A DNA stretch of 64,000 nt from the NCBI RefSeq assembly GCF_003390865.1, contig NZ_QMEJ01000002.1:62001-126000 (forward strand). Direction: 5' to 3'. This document shows positions 41,223 through 50,062 of the stretch, piece after piece (the first letter of the stretch is position 1; each line of letters opens with the position of its first letter). Source of the stretch: Tropicimonas sp. IMCC34011 (GTDB taxonomy: Bacteria > Pseudomonadota > Alphaproteobacteria > Rhodobacterales > Rhodobacteraceae). The position numbers and the translations under genes are program-made. Below the pieces are notes generated by a model. It was not told where the DNA came from, did no database searches, and saw nothing but the letters and a program-made list of their open reading frames with translations.

Positions 41223-42590
41223 ATGGACGACAAGAGACCAACCGGGTGGGATACCCGCGCCGAGGCGGTGAGCTTCTTCGGCTTCACCGATTTTCCGACC
41301 GTGAAGCGCCGGGGCAGCATCGTCTTGACCCACGGTGAAGGCCCCTACGTCTTCGATACCGAGGGCAACCGCTACCTCGACGCGAATTCCGGCCTCTGGA
41401 ACATGGTGGCAGGCTTCGACCATCCCGGCCTGATCTCCGCCGCGCAGGACGCCTATGCCCGCTTCCCCGGCTACCACGCCTTCTTCGGGCGGATGTCTGA
41501 CCAGACGGTGATGCTCTCCGAACGGCTTATCGAGCTTGCCCCCTTCGAGCGCGGGCGGGTCTTCTATACCAACAGCGGCTCCGAGGCGAACGACACGCTG
41601 GTGAAGATGCTGTGGTTCCTCGGCCGCGCCGAGGGCAAGCCCGAGCGCAAGAAGATCCTGACGCGCAAGAACGCCTATCACGGCGTGACGGTCGTGTCCG
41701 CCTCGATGACGGGGAAGCCCTACAACGAGGTGTTCGGCCTGCCGCTGCCCGGCTTCGTCCACCTGACCTGTCCGCATTACTGGCGGGAGGGGATGGAAGG
41801 CGAGAGCGAGGCTGAGTTCACCCAGCGTCTGGCGCGGGAGCTCGAGGAGACCATCGCGGCAGAAGGCGCCGACACCATCGCCGCCTTCGTCGCCGAACCG
41901 GTTCTCGGCGCGGGCGGCGTCGTGCCTCCGCCCGAGGGCTACTTCCAGGCCATCCAGCCGATCCTGAAGCGTCACGGCATCCCGCTGGTCTCGGACGAGG
42001 TGATCTGCGGTTTTGGCCGCACGGGCGCGATCTGGGGCTGCGACACCTACGGCGTCGTGCCGGACGCGATCATCTCATCGAAGGCGCTGACGGCGGGCTT
42101 CTTCCCCATGGGCGCCGTGATCCTCGGCCCCGAGCTGGCCGACCGCATGCAGGCCGCTGCCGAGGCGATCGAGGAATTCCCCCACGGGTTCACCGCGTCC
42201 GGCCACCCGGTCGGCTGCGCCATCGCACTTGCCGCGATCGATCTGATCGTGGAGGGCGGCCTGATGGACAAGGTGCGCGAGGGCGCACCCCGGCTCGAAG
42301 CCAAGCTCGCAGAGGTGGCGGATCGCCCCAATATCGGCGAGCTCCGCGGAATCGGGTACATGTGGGCGCTGGAGGCCGTGGCGGACAAGGCCACAAAGGC
42401 GCCCTTCCCGTCCGAACTCTCGGTCAGCGAGCGGATCGCGAATGCCTGCACCGACGAGGGACTGATCTGCCGCCCGCTCGGCCAGTCCATCGTCCTGTGC
42501 CCGGCCTTTACCCTGACGGACGCGGAGATGGACGAGATGTGCGCCAAGCTCTCGACCGCCCTCGACAAGGTCTTCGCCGAAGTCGCCTGA
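41223..42590 (+). CDS. class III (omega) PLP-dependent aminotransferase
   Basis: The 455-residue enzyme moves an amino group between an omega-amine or amino acid and a keto acid. NSGSEANDTLVK (117-128) binds the cofactor phosphate, SDEVICGFGRTG (257-268) carries D258, and K287 in IISSKALTAGFFPMGA is the PLP lysine. The family includes taurine-, beta-alanine-, GABA- and putrescine-pyruvate aminotransferases; the sequence does not let me choose. It is probably controlled by the divergent LysR gene. A complex repeat with a bidirectional terminator follows. Confidence 0.92.
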   Translation: MDDKRPTGWDTRAEAVSFFGFTDFPTVKRRGSIVLTHGEGPYVFDTEGNRYLDANSGLWNMVAGFDHPGLISAAQDAYARFPGYHAFFGRMSDQTVMLSERLIELAPFERGRVFYTNSGSEANDTLVKMLWFLGRAEGKPERKKILTRKNAYHGVTVVSASMTGKPYNEVFGLPLPGFVHLTCPHYWREGMEGESEAEFTQRLARELEETIAAEGADTIAAFVAEPVLGAGGVVPPPEGYFQAIQPILKRHGIPLVSDEVICGFGRTGAIWGCDTYGVVPDAIISSKALTAGFFPMGAVILGPELADRMQAAAEAIEEFPHGFTASGHPVGCAIALAAIDLIVEGGLMDKVREGAPRLEAKLAEVADRPNIGELRGIGYMWALEAVADKATKAPFPSELSVSERIANACTDEGLICRPLGQSIVLCPAFTLTDAEMDEMCAKLSTALDKVFAEVA

Positions 42591-42617
42591 GCGACAGGGG
42601 GCCGACGGACGGGCAAA

Positions 42618-42707
42618 GGGGGCGCTGCCCCCGGCACCTCGCGGTGCCTCCCCCGGGGTACTTGCCGGAAAGATGAACGGGCCCTCGCGCCCCGGTTTCA
42701 TCTTTCC
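42618..42707 (+). repeat. dispersed intergenic repeat, copy 4 (full length) acting as bidirectional terminator
   Basis: Three hairpins stand in a row: GGGGGC-GCT-GCCCCC (42618-42632), GGCACC-TCGC-GGTGCC (42633-42648), then the core (42646-42677) whose end GGAAAGATGAA pairs perfectly over 11 bp with TTCATCTTTCC (42697-42707). I recognise this layout from intergenic regions of Rhodobacterales genomes. It separates the convergent aminotransferase and ketoacyl synthase genes and can end transcripts from both. Confidence 0.8.
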
Positions 42708-42752
42708 GTCGGGTGCCCCCTCGTCCGGCGAGGCGCGCCCGTCCCCGCGGGA

Positions 42753-43961
42753 TCAGGCGCTGCGAAGAGCGAGGACGGCGTTCAGGCCGCCGAAGGCGAA
42801 GGCGTTGGACAGCGCGACGTCGATTTTCGCCTCGCGCGCCTCGTTCGGAACCACGTCGAGGGCGCATTCGGGATCCGGCTCCTCGTAGCCGATCGTCGGC
42901 GCGACGATCCCGTCCTTCAGCGCCATGATGCAGGCCAGTAGCTCCACAGCGCCGGTGCCGCCGATGACGTGACCGTGCATCGATTTGGTGGAGGAGATCA
43001 TCAGGTTGTCCGCATGGGACCCGAACGTGTCGGCCACGGCGGCGCATTCGGTCTTGTCGTTGGCCGAGGTGCCCGTGCCGTGAGCGTTGACGTAGCCGAC
43101 CGCATCGCCACTGATCCGGGCATCGCGCAGGCAGGCGGCGATCGTCTGGGCCGCCCCCTTGCGGGAGGGCATGACGATGTCGGTGGCATCGGACGTCATG
43201 GCGAAGCCGATGACCTCGGCGAGGATCTCAGCGCCGCGGGCGCGGGCATGCTCCATTTCCTCGAAGACGAAGATCGCGGCCCCTTCGCCCTGCACCATCC
43301 CATTGCGATTGGCACTGAAGGGGCGGCAGGCGTCGCGGGACATGACCCTGAGGCCCTCCCATGCCTTGATCCCGCCGAAGGAGAGCATCGCCTCGGACCC
43401 GCCCGTCACCATCACACGCGACGCGCCGGACCGCACGAGGTGGAAGGCCTGCCCCATCGCGTGGTTCGAGGAGGAGCAGGCGGTGGCGACGGTGTAGGTC
43501 GGTCCGCGGAGGTTGTACTCCATAGAGATATGCGACGCGCCGGCATTGTTCATCAGCTTCGGTACGACGAAGGGATGGACGCGGTTCTTCCCCTCCTCGT
43601 ACACGGTGCGGTAATTCTCGTCCCAGGTGTTCACGCCGCCGCCCGCCGTGCCGAGGACCACCCCCGCTTCCATCGCCAGATCGCCGATGAAGGTCAGGCC
43701 GGACTGGCCGATGGCCTGCCGCGCCGCGAGGAGGGAGAACTGGGTGAAGCGGTCGTAAAGCGCGATCTGCTGGCGATTGAAATGCTCGTCGGGGTCGTAC
43801 TCCGTGACCTGCCCGCCGATGCGCACATTCAGGCGATCAATGTCCCGCACGTTGATCGGACCGATGCCGCACCGCCCCTCGGCCATGGCGGAGAGGGTCG
43901 ACGGGACATCCTGACCCAGGGCATTGATCGTGCCGGCCCCCGTGATGACGACGCGCTTCAT
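42753..43961 (-). CDS. beta-ketoacyl-ACP synthase (KAS II-like)
   Basis: This condensing enzyme extends acyl-ACP with malonyl-ACP. The 402 residues contain the catalytic cysteine C162 (TVATACSSSNHA) and two histidines H294 (NAHGTGTSAND) and H329 (KSMHGHVIGG), with the conserved K326. It is FabF-like. Its place after an AcpXL-like carrier and lpxD suggests a specialised role in lipid A acyl chain synthesis rather than bulk fatty acid synthesis, as in the rhizobial acpXL-fabF clusters. The start lies 13 bp after the ACP stop. Confidence 0.92.
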   Translation of the reverse strand: MKRVVITGAGTINALGQDVPSTLSAMAEGRCGIGPINVRDIDRLNVRIGGQVTEYDPDEHFNRQQIALYDRFTQFSLLAARQAIGQSGLTFIGDLAMEAGVVLGTAGGGVNTWDENYRTVYEEGKNRVHPFVVPKLMNNAGASHISMEYNLRGPTYTVATACSSSNHAMGQAFHLVRSGASRVMVTGGSEAMLSFGGIKAWEGLRVMSRDACRPFSANRNGMVQGEGAAIFVFEEMEHARARGAEILAEVIGFAMTSDATDIVMPSRKGAAQTIAACLRDARISGDAVGYVNAHGTGTSANDKTECAAVADTFGSHADNLMISSTKSMHGHVIGGTGAVELLACIMALKDGIVAPTIGYEEPDPECALDVVPNEAREAKIDVALSNAFAFGGLNAVLALRSA

Positions 43962-43974
43962 TGGTGAGGTGCCA

Positions 43975-44244
43975 TCACGCCGGGTGCTGCTGCGCGACGA
44001 GCTGGCGCACCGCCGCTACGATGGAGGCCACCGAGGAGATGTCGAACGCGCTGCTCTGGGGCTCGTTGGCATTGAAGGGGACCTGGATATCGAAGGTTTC
44101 CTCGATCGCGAAGATACTCTCGACGAGGCCGAGGCTGTCGATGCCCAGATCCTCGAGCGTCATGTCCATGCGGACATCGCCCGGCTCTAGGACGGCCTGC
44201 TCTGCAATGATCTCCGCCACCCTGGTTTCGATGTCGTCCGTCAT
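43975..44244 (-). CDS. acyl carrier protein, AcpXL-like
   Basis: The 89-residue carrier has the phosphopantetheine serine S37 in DLGIDSLGLVE. Its FAIEETFDIQVPFN segment resembles AcpXL, the carrier for very-long-chain fatty acids of lipid A in rhizobia, more than the housekeeping AcpP. It lies 26 bp after lpxD and 13 bp before the ketoacyl synthase. A dedicated lipid A acyl supply is the natural inference. No lpxXL or fabZ gene is beside it. Confidence 0.88.
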   Translation of the reverse strand: MTDDIETRVAEIIAEQAVLEPGDVRMDMTLEDLGIDSLGLVESIFAIEETFDIQVPFNANEPQSSAFDISSVASIVAAVRQLVAQQHPA

Positions 44245-44270
44245 GCGTATCCCTTCCCGGTCGGCCCCAT

Positions 44271-45359
44271 TTAATTGCCCGGCCCGCGCTTTGAAAGACC
44301 GTCCTTGAGTGCTGCGACATCCCGGAAGAGCCGCGGCAGCCGGCGGAGGGCCTTGTAGCTCTCGATGGACGCCTCCATCCGCATCGCGGGATTGCCGAGC
44401 ATCACCCGTCCCGCCGCCTGATCGGTGCGCAGAAGCGTGCCGGCGCCGGCGATCACGTCATCCCCGATCTTCAGGTGATCGGTGATGCCGACCTGGCCGC
44501 CCATCACGCAGCGATCCCCCAGGACCGTCGAGCCGGCGATGCCGGTCTGGCCGCAGAGGAGACAATCCGAGCCGACCCGGACGTTGTGACCGACCTGCAC
44601 GAGGTTGTCGATCTTGGTCCCGGATCCGATCTCGGTGTCCGCGATGGTGCCACGATCGATGCAGGAATTCGCGCCGATCTCGACGTCGTCCCCGATCACG
44701 ACAGCGCCGAGGGAATGGATGCGGGCATAGGCGGACTGGGCGCGGCCCTGCCGGTCCCCGAGGGAGGCGCGAACGGCCTCCACCGCGCCTGGCTCCGGCG
44801 TCACGAAGGAAAAGCCGTCCCCACCGATGACTGCGCCGGGCTGGGCGACGAACCGATCCCCAATGCGGCAGCGCGCGCCGATGCGCACACCGTCCAGGAT
44901 CAGCGCGTCCGCCCCCACCCGGGCCTCTGCGCCAATGGAGACATGCGCCCCGAGCCGCGCATTCGGGCCGATCCGGGCGCCCGGCCCGATGACGCAGAAG
45001 GGCCCGATGGCGGCGCCCTCGGCAATCTCGGCGGCCGGGTCCACGACGGCGCTGGGATGGACCCCGGGCGCGATTGCGGGGCCGTCGTCCAGCAATTGCG
45101 TAAGGCCGGCCATGGCGTAGCGCGGGCGCGGCACGAGAATGGCGGCCTCCAGCCCCAGCGCCCGCCAGTCCTGCCCCTCTGCGAGCATCGCCGCACGTGT
45201 TCCGGGCGCGAGACTTGCGGCATAGGCGGGGGACATCGCAAGCGCGAGACGATCCGGGGTCGCCGCCTGCGGCTCGGCCGCACCGGCAACGCGAAGGTCC
45301 GTCCTGCCCTCGGCCCGGGCGCCGATGGCGGCGGCGATCTCGGCGATGCTGTATCTCAT
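44271..45359 (-). CDS. lpxD: UDP-3-O-acylglucosamine N-acyltransferase
   Basis: LpxD adds the N-linked 3-hydroxyacyl chain in lipid A synthesis. The 362 residues have an N-terminal uridine-binding region, then a left-handed beta-helix of hexapeptide repeats (for example IGPFCVIGPGARIG, IGARCRIGDRF), and the catalytic histidine lies in NLVQVGHNVRVG. It uses acyl-ACP as donor, which fits the adjacent carrier gene. It stands apart from the usual lpxA-lpxB-fabZ-bamA cluster, which is not in this window. It starts 31 bp after the stop of the LdtD-like gene on the same strand. Confidence 0.93.
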   Translation of the reverse strand: MRYSIAEIAAAIGARAEGRTDLRVAGAAEPQAATPDRLALAMSPAYAASLAPGTRAAMLAEGQDWRALGLEAAILVPRPRYAMAGLTQLLDDGPAIAPGVHPSAVVDPAAEIAEGAAIGPFCVIGPGARIGPNARLGAHVSIGAEARVGADALILDGVRIGARCRIGDRFVAQPGAVIGGDGFSFVTPEPGAVEAVRASLGDRQGRAQSAYARIHSLGAVVIGDDVEIGANSCIDRGTIADTEIGSGTKIDNLVQVGHNVRVGSDCLLCGQTGIAGSTVLGDRCVMGGQVGITDHLKIGDDVIAGAGTLLRTDQAAGRVMLGNPAMRMEASIESYKALRRLPRLFRDVAALKDGLSKRGPGN

Positions 45360-45390
45360 GTCAGCCCCTCTCGCGACGCGGGGCCGAGTA

Positions 45391-46980
45391 CTAACCCCGC
45401 CCGGCCGTCACTTCCACCCCGGCGGCGCGCAGGGCCTCCCAGAGTTCGGCGTCACGACCGTACACGTCGCCGCGGTAGGCCATCCGGCCCTTCGGCTGGC
45501 TGACCGCGGTGCGGTAGATCAGGTGCACTGGCACCGGCGCGTCGAGGTTGACCCGCGTTTCGGAGCCGGTCCGCAGGTGGCTCTGGAACAGGCCCCGCGG
45601 ATCGCCGCTCTGTTTCGCAAGGAGTGCATAGGCGAAGTCGAACGGATCGCTGAGCCGCACGCAGCCATGGGAGAACGCCCTTTTCTCCCGGCTGAACAGG
45701 GACTTGGAAGGCGTGTCGTGCAGATAGATGTTGTACCTGTTGGGGAACATGAACTTCACGAGGCCGAGCGCATTGTTCTGCGACGGCGGCTGGCGCATGG
45801 AGAACGGGAAGCTCGACTGGCTGTAGGCGGCGAAATTGATCGCGCTGCGCGGAACGGTCCGCCCCCGGCTGTCCACCACCTCCAGATGCGAGACCGCGTT
45901 GGGGTTCCGCTGCATCATCGGAAGGTATTCCTTCGTCGTGATGGAGCGCGGAATGTACCAGGTCGGATTGATGACCATGTGGTCCATCACGTCCGAGAAT
46001 TCCGGCGTCTGCCGGTCGGAATTGTTCGCGCCAACGACGGAGCGCGTCTCGAACGTCACCTTGCCGTCATCGAGGATGCGCGCGGTAAAGTCGGTGATGT
46101 TGACGAGGATGTGCCGCTCTCCGCGATCCCGCGGCAGCCAGCGCTCGCGCTCCATGGCGACCGTTACCTGCGCCAGCCGCTGCTCCGGGGAGACGTTGAG
46201 CGCCGCCAGCGTCGAAGGTCCGGCCACGCCGTCCGTCGCGATTCCGTGGTCCCGCTGGAACTGCTGCACGGCCGATACGAGGGCCGCGTCGTAATCCGGA
46301 GATGCTGTCCGCTCCAGGTATCCCATGCGGATCAGTCGATTGCGCAGGGCGACGACACGGCCGCCGCTCTGGCCCGCTTCGAGCTTCTCGCCCTCGACCG
46401 CTGGCCCCCAACCACCCGCGGCGGTGACGCGGACAAGGCGCTGCGCCTCGGCCATCAGGCGCGTGTATTCAGGTGTCCGGGGAGCGAGACCGGCCAGAAA
46501 CGCGTCCGGATCGCCCGTCGCCGCGAAGGCCTCGAGCATCTCGGCGGCATCGGGACGCGCGATCTCGCGCTTGATGCCGGGGACGACCTTGCCCGGTTCG
46601 AGCGCACCCGACGAGATGTCCCGCCCGAAATCGACCAGCATGCGGGCCGCCATCATCTCGACGCGGCCGCGATCCCGATCGCTCTTCACAGAGCGGAACG
46701 CGGCGATCAGTTCATCGGGATCGTAGCGGGACGTCGGCAGGCCGTGAGCGCCCGCCTTGGAAAGGGCCGAGAGCAGAGCCTGGCGCCGCGCCTCGTCCTC
46801 ACGTCCTGTAAAGATCGGTGCGTAATCCCGATTGCGATAGGCCTCCCCCACCGCATCGGCCCCAAGCGCGCGCTCCGCGACCGATTGGCGGAAGGCGGAG
46901 ATCTGAGCCTGTGCGGGAATCGCGCCGACAGCGGCGGCGGCAAGGCAGATGGCGGAAAGGGTCCGTCGTGCGGCGTTCAT
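45391..46980 (-). CDS. L,D-transpeptidase, LdtD/YcbB family
   Basis: This periplasmic enzyme should form 3-3 meso-diaminopimelate crosslinks. The 529 residues contain a signal peptide (MNAARRTLSAICLAAAAVGA), a scaffold region, a peptidoglycan-binding domain (LRNRLIRMGYLERTASPDYD, VQQFQRDHGIATDGVAG) and a YkuD domain with RAFSHGCVRLSDP carrying the catalytic His and Cys. I chose the ATG at 46980. It is divergent from a DUF882 (MepK-like) gene; in E. coli the same two families, ycbB and ycbK, are also neighbours. lpxD follows 31 bp downstream. Confidence 0.92.
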   Translation of the reverse strand: MNAARRTLSAICLAAAAVGAIPAQAQISAFRQSVAERALGADAVGEAYRNRDYAPIFTGREDEARRQALLSALSKAGAHGLPTSRYDPDELIAAFRSVKSDRDRGRVEMMAARMLVDFGRDISSGALEPGKVVPGIKREIARPDAAEMLEAFAATGDPDAFLAGLAPRTPEYTRLMAEAQRLVRVTAAGGWGPAVEGEKLEAGQSGGRVVALRNRLIRMGYLERTASPDYDAALVSAVQQFQRDHGIATDGVAGPSTLAALNVSPEQRLAQVTVAMERERWLPRDRGERHILVNITDFTARILDDGKVTFETRSVVGANNSDRQTPEFSDVMDHMVINPTWYIPRSITTKEYLPMMQRNPNAVSHLEVVDSRGRTVPRSAINFAAYSQSSFPFSMRQPPSQNNALGLVKFMFPNRYNIYLHDTPSKSLFSREKRAFSHGCVRLSDPFDFAYALLAKQSGDPRGLFQSHLRTGSETRVNLDAPVPVHLIYRTAVSQPKGRMAYRGDVYGRDAELWEALRAAGVEVTAGRG

Positions 46981-47394
46981 CGAAGATATCCCGATCGGCG
47001 CCGCGCGGGGACGCGGGCGGGTGAGTTTTGGCCAATCTTTGCCGGGGGCCGGGCGGTGTCCAGTCACGCAGCGCTCGCGGAAACGTCACCTCGGATGCCG
47101 GAACAAGGAAAAACGCCCCTTTTTCGCCTCCATATCAATGCCTTAGCTGCTTACAGACCCCCCTCCGGGGATGTTGCGCAAGAGGCTCACTTGGCGCAAA
47201 TCGTTGAAAACGATCAATTAAGGTCACGGTCTTGGCAGAATCCCGCCGAAAGCGGAGACGCTCACGGAACCCGCGCGATTCCGTTATTGGTCCGGTAACC
47301 ATCCTGTGGCATCAATCCCGGGCATCTGGGAATAAGTGGACACAGGCCGCCACCATAGAGCGGCCCCCACGAGGCAACGGGACAGAAGCGAAAC
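46981..47394. other. divergent promoter region of the LdtD-like and DUF882 genes
   Basis: These 414 bp hold no convincing gene; a 72-codon minus-strand frame here lacks domains and would overlap the DUF882 start. Notable elements are TTGCGC..GCGCAA (47174-47179 and 47193-47198), a hairpin ATCGTT-GAA-AACGAT (47200-47214) followed by AT-rich CAATTAA, and CGGAA..TTCCG. They could be operators shared by both genes. I see no clear promoter pair. Confidence 0.45.
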
Positions 47395-47967
47395 ATGACT
47401 GATTCACGCACATCGGGCGCCCTTTCGCGGCGCGGTCTTCTTGCGGCCTTCGCCGCCACGGCCGTCGCATCGGCGCCCACCTATTCGAACGCCTTCGGCT
47501 TCCTCCGGGGCGCCGGGGACATCCGGCGGCTGAAGATGTACAACGGCCGGACCGGCGAGAAGCTCGATACGATCTACTGGATCGAGGGCGACTACATCAA
47601 AGATGCCAAGGTCGAGATCGACCACTTCTTCCGCGACTGGCGCCGCAACGAGGTGAAAGCCGTCGATTTCCGCACGCTGGACATCATGGCCGCCTCCCAC
47701 AACCTGCTCGAGTGCAACGAGCCCTACATGCTGCTCTCCGGCTACCGCTCTCCGGCCACCAACGCGATGCTCGCCAGCCGCTCCGGTGGCGTCGCGAGCA
47801 AGTCGCTGCACATGAAGGCGCAAGCTGCGGACCTCCGCCTCGACACGCGCTCGGTGAACCAGATCGCGAAGGCGGCCCAGGCCTGCCGCGCCGGCGGCGT
47901 CGGCAAGTACTACGGCTCGAACTTCGTGCACATGGATTGCGGCAGCGTGCGGACGTGGGGCGGCTGA
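47395..47967 (+). CDS. DUF882/MepK-like peptidoglycan endopeptidase, Tat-exported
   Basis: The 190-residue protein has a twin-arginine signal (LSRRGLLAAFAATAVASAPTYSNA) and a DUF882 domain of the peptidase M15 fold. Likely zinc ligands lie in SLHMKAQAADLR (His and Asp) and NFVHMDCG (His). The E. coli member, MepK, cleaves 3-3 crosslinks. It is divergent from the LdtD-like transpeptidase, which would make those bonds. A terminator follows 34 bp after the stop. Confidence 0.92.
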   Translation: MTDSRTSGALSRRGLLAAFAATAVASAPTYSNAFGFLRGAGDIRRLKMYNGRTGEKLDTIYWIEGDYIKDAKVEIDHFFRDWRRNEVKAVDFRTLDIMAASHNLLECNEPYMLLSGYRSPATNAMLASRSGGVASKSLHMKAQAADLRLDTRSVNQIAKAAQACRAGGVGKYYGSNFVHMDCGSVRTWGG

Positions 47968-48001
47968 TCAGCCTCTCTCCTCAGCACGATCCGTTCAAAA
48001 G

Positions 48002-48025
48002 CGCGCCCCAATCGGGCGCGTTTTT
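48002..48025 (+). terminator. intrinsic terminator after the DUF882 gene
   Basis: CGCGCCC and GGGCGCG form a 7-bp stem with a 5-nt loop followed by five T residues; an A-run precedes the stem, so it may also act in the other direction. Confidence 0.88.
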
Positions 48026-48066
48026 CGTTTCCGGGCAGGCAGGATCCGAGGGGACCCGGTGAGACG

Positions 48067-48093
48067 AGGGCGGGCCCGGGATCGGCCCGCCCT
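48067..48093 (-). terminator. stem-loop after the antiporter gene
   Basis: AGGGCGGGCC and its complement form a perfect 10-bp stem with a 7-nt loop, 9 bp past the antiporter stop on the minus strand. No T-tract follows. Confidence 0.5.
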
Positions 48094-48102
48094 GCTCCGC
48101 TC

Positions 48103-49953
48103 CTATTCAGCCGCCTCGGACGTATCCGCGTCGTTCTGCGGCGTCTCCTCCTCCGGTGGCACGAGCGCCACGAGGCGTGTGCCCTCCGGCGAACGGAACT
48201 CGTCTTCGGGCCCGGTGAGGATTCGCAGATCGCCGCCCGGCAAGATCCGAGCCAAGGGGATGCCGCCCGGATAATGGGCTGACCAGTCGTCCACCGTGAA
48301 TTCCTCTGTCAGGCGCGTGACGCGGAAACTCCAGCCCTCCGCGATCAGGGCGTTGACCTCGGTATAGGTCCGCCCCCCGGCGATGGTCTGCCCGCCCAGC
48401 GTCGCGGGGAGTGCATGGCGAGTGCTTTCCTGCTTCACGCGGCGAAGCTGGAAGATGAACTCCCGCCCCAGCTCCGGTCCCATGTCGGTGGTAACGAGGG
48501 TGTTGTAGGCGTCGTTGTCCGTTGCCGCGATCCAGATGCCGTAGCTGGCGATCTCAACCGAGTATTCGGCGCTTTCGGAGAGGATGTCCCCGAAAAAGGT
48601 CGGCAGTCCCGCGGCGCGGGCGCCCCGCAGACGGGCGCGGTTCGGGTCGGCAATGAGAACCGGCACGTCCGCCTTCTTCAGCGCCTCGGCGAACCCGACG
48701 GAAAAGGCAGAGCCACCGATCAGCGCGACTCCCACGGTCTCACCGCCTGCAAGTCCGAGCCAGCGCGCGACAGGGCGGAGCGTGAAGCCGTGAAGCACCA
48801 CAGTCGCGGCAACGAGGGCGAAGGCGAGCGGACCGATCCGCGCGCCGTCCTCGAATCCGAGCTCAGACAGACGTTCGCCGAAGAGCCCTGCGACCGCCAC
48901 CAGGACCACGCCCCGCGGCCCGGTGAACGCGACGAGGATCCTTTCCTTCATCGGGATCGGCGTCTTCAGGAGCGAAACCAGGACCGTGAGCGGTCGCGCG
49001 ACGAAGATCACCACCGCGATCAGGGCCGCCGCGCGCCAGTCGAGAAGCGAGAGGGCCGAAAATTCGAGATTCGCGGCCAGGAGGATGAAGACACCCGAGA
49101 CGAGCAGGATCGTCGCGTGCTCCTTGAACCGACGCATCTCGGTGTAGCTCGCGAGATTCGCATTCGCGACCACCACGCCCATCACTGTCACCGCCAGAAG
49201 ACCGCTCTCATGCAGGATGAAATCGGACAGTCCGAAGGCGATGAGCAGGAAGGCAAAGAGCACCGGTACCTTCATGAACTCGGGCACGAACCCGCGCTTG
49301 AAGGCGAAAGCGAGGATCCAGCCGGTCATGGCACCGAGGATGCAGGCCACGCCGATGCCGAGGGCGAGGTCCCATGCCGCCACGCCGAAGCTCTCCGCCG
49401 TGTCGAGAACGACGACCAGTTCCAGAGCGAGCACGGCCGCAAGCGCGCCGATCGGATCGTTGACGATGGCTTCCCATTGCAAGAGCTGCGCCGGGCGCCG
49501 TGCAAGTCGGGCCGTCCGGAGAAGGGGCGCGATCACGGTCGGCCCTGTCACGATCATGATTCCGCCGAAGACCGAGGACGCCGCCCAGCCGAGGCCGGCG
49601 ACATAGTGCAGCGCGAGCGTGGAGAGCAGCCATCCGAGCGGCGCGCCGATCATGACGAGCCGCCGGACGCCAAGCGCGGCATCCCGCAGCGAATGGATGT
49701 TCAGCGTCAGACCGCCCTCGAAGAGGATGATGGCGACGGCGATGGCCACCATGGGCTGCATCAGCGGTCCGATATCCCGCTCCGGGTCGAACACGCCGAA
49801 GACCGGCCCGATGAGCAGGCCGGCCAGCAGCATCAGCACGATTGCCGGGAGACGCAGGCGCCACGCGATCCACTGAGCTCCGACCCCGAGCGCGCCCACG
49901 AGGGCAAAGGCCATGATCGGCGCCATCGCCGCCTCTGATAACGTTCCGTGCAT
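48103..49953 (-). CDS. monovalent cation/proton antiporter with TrkA-N domain
   Basis: About 12 membrane helices fill residues 10-400, as in the CPA1/NhaP family, with GPTVIAPLL, NDPIGALAAV (the Asp of the ion path) and TGPRGVVLVAVAG. After residue 400 a cytoplasmic TrkA-N Rossmann domain begins (VGVALIGGSAFSVGFAEAL) and a further regulatory region follows, ending in an acidic tail. It should exchange Na+ or K+ for H+ under nucleotide control. I chose the ATG at 49953 by comparison with how homologues start; ATG 49926 has a better-spaced GAGG site. Confidence 0.9.
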   Translation of the reverse strand: MHGTLSEAAMAPIMAFALVGALGVGAQWIAWRLRLPAIVLMLLAGLLIGPVFGVFDPERDIGPLMQPMVAIAVAIILFEGGLTLNIHSLRDAALGVRRLVMIGAPLGWLLSTLALHYVAGLGWAASSVFGGIMIVTGPTVIAPLLRTARLARRPAQLLQWEAIVNDPIGALAAVLALELVVVLDTAESFGVAAWDLALGIGVACILGAMTGWILAFAFKRGFVPEFMKVPVLFAFLLIAFGLSDFILHESGLLAVTVMGVVVANANLASYTEMRRFKEHATILLVSGVFILLAANLEFSALSLLDWRAAALIAVVIFVARPLTVLVSLLKTPIPMKERILVAFTGPRGVVLVAVAGLFGERLSELGFEDGARIGPLAFALVAATVVLHGFTLRPVARWLGLAGGETVGVALIGGSAFSVGFAEALKKADVPVLIADPNRARLRGARAAGLPTFFGDILSESAEYSVEIASYGIWIAATDNDAYNTLVTTDMGPELGREFIFQLRRVKQESTRHALPATLGGQTIAGGRTYTEVNALIAEGWSFRVTRLTEEFTVDDWSAHYPGGIPLARILPGGDLRILTGPEDEFRSPEGTRLVALVPPEEETPQNDADTSEAAE

Positions 49954-50062
49954 CCTGCCCTGATCCTGCGACTGGCTTCTGACCATTCGTCCTAGCGCAG
50001 AGTGGCCGTGCAATACAGGCCGTTCGTCCGTCCATGGCCAGCCGGACGCAACCCGGGAGACG

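Noticed and set aside
42646-42677. Repeat core as part of a mobile element with a transposase
   Set aside because: No transposase or target-site duplication is visible around any of the four copies, so I list it only as a repeat.
47262-47480. A 72-codon minus-strand frame before the DUF882 gene
   Set aside because: Overlaps the Tat signal coding region, no ribosome site, no recognisable sequence.
48415-49938. A 507-codon plus-strand frame opposite the antiporter gene
   Set aside because: Highly charged, low-complexity translation of the complement of membrane helices; typical shadow.
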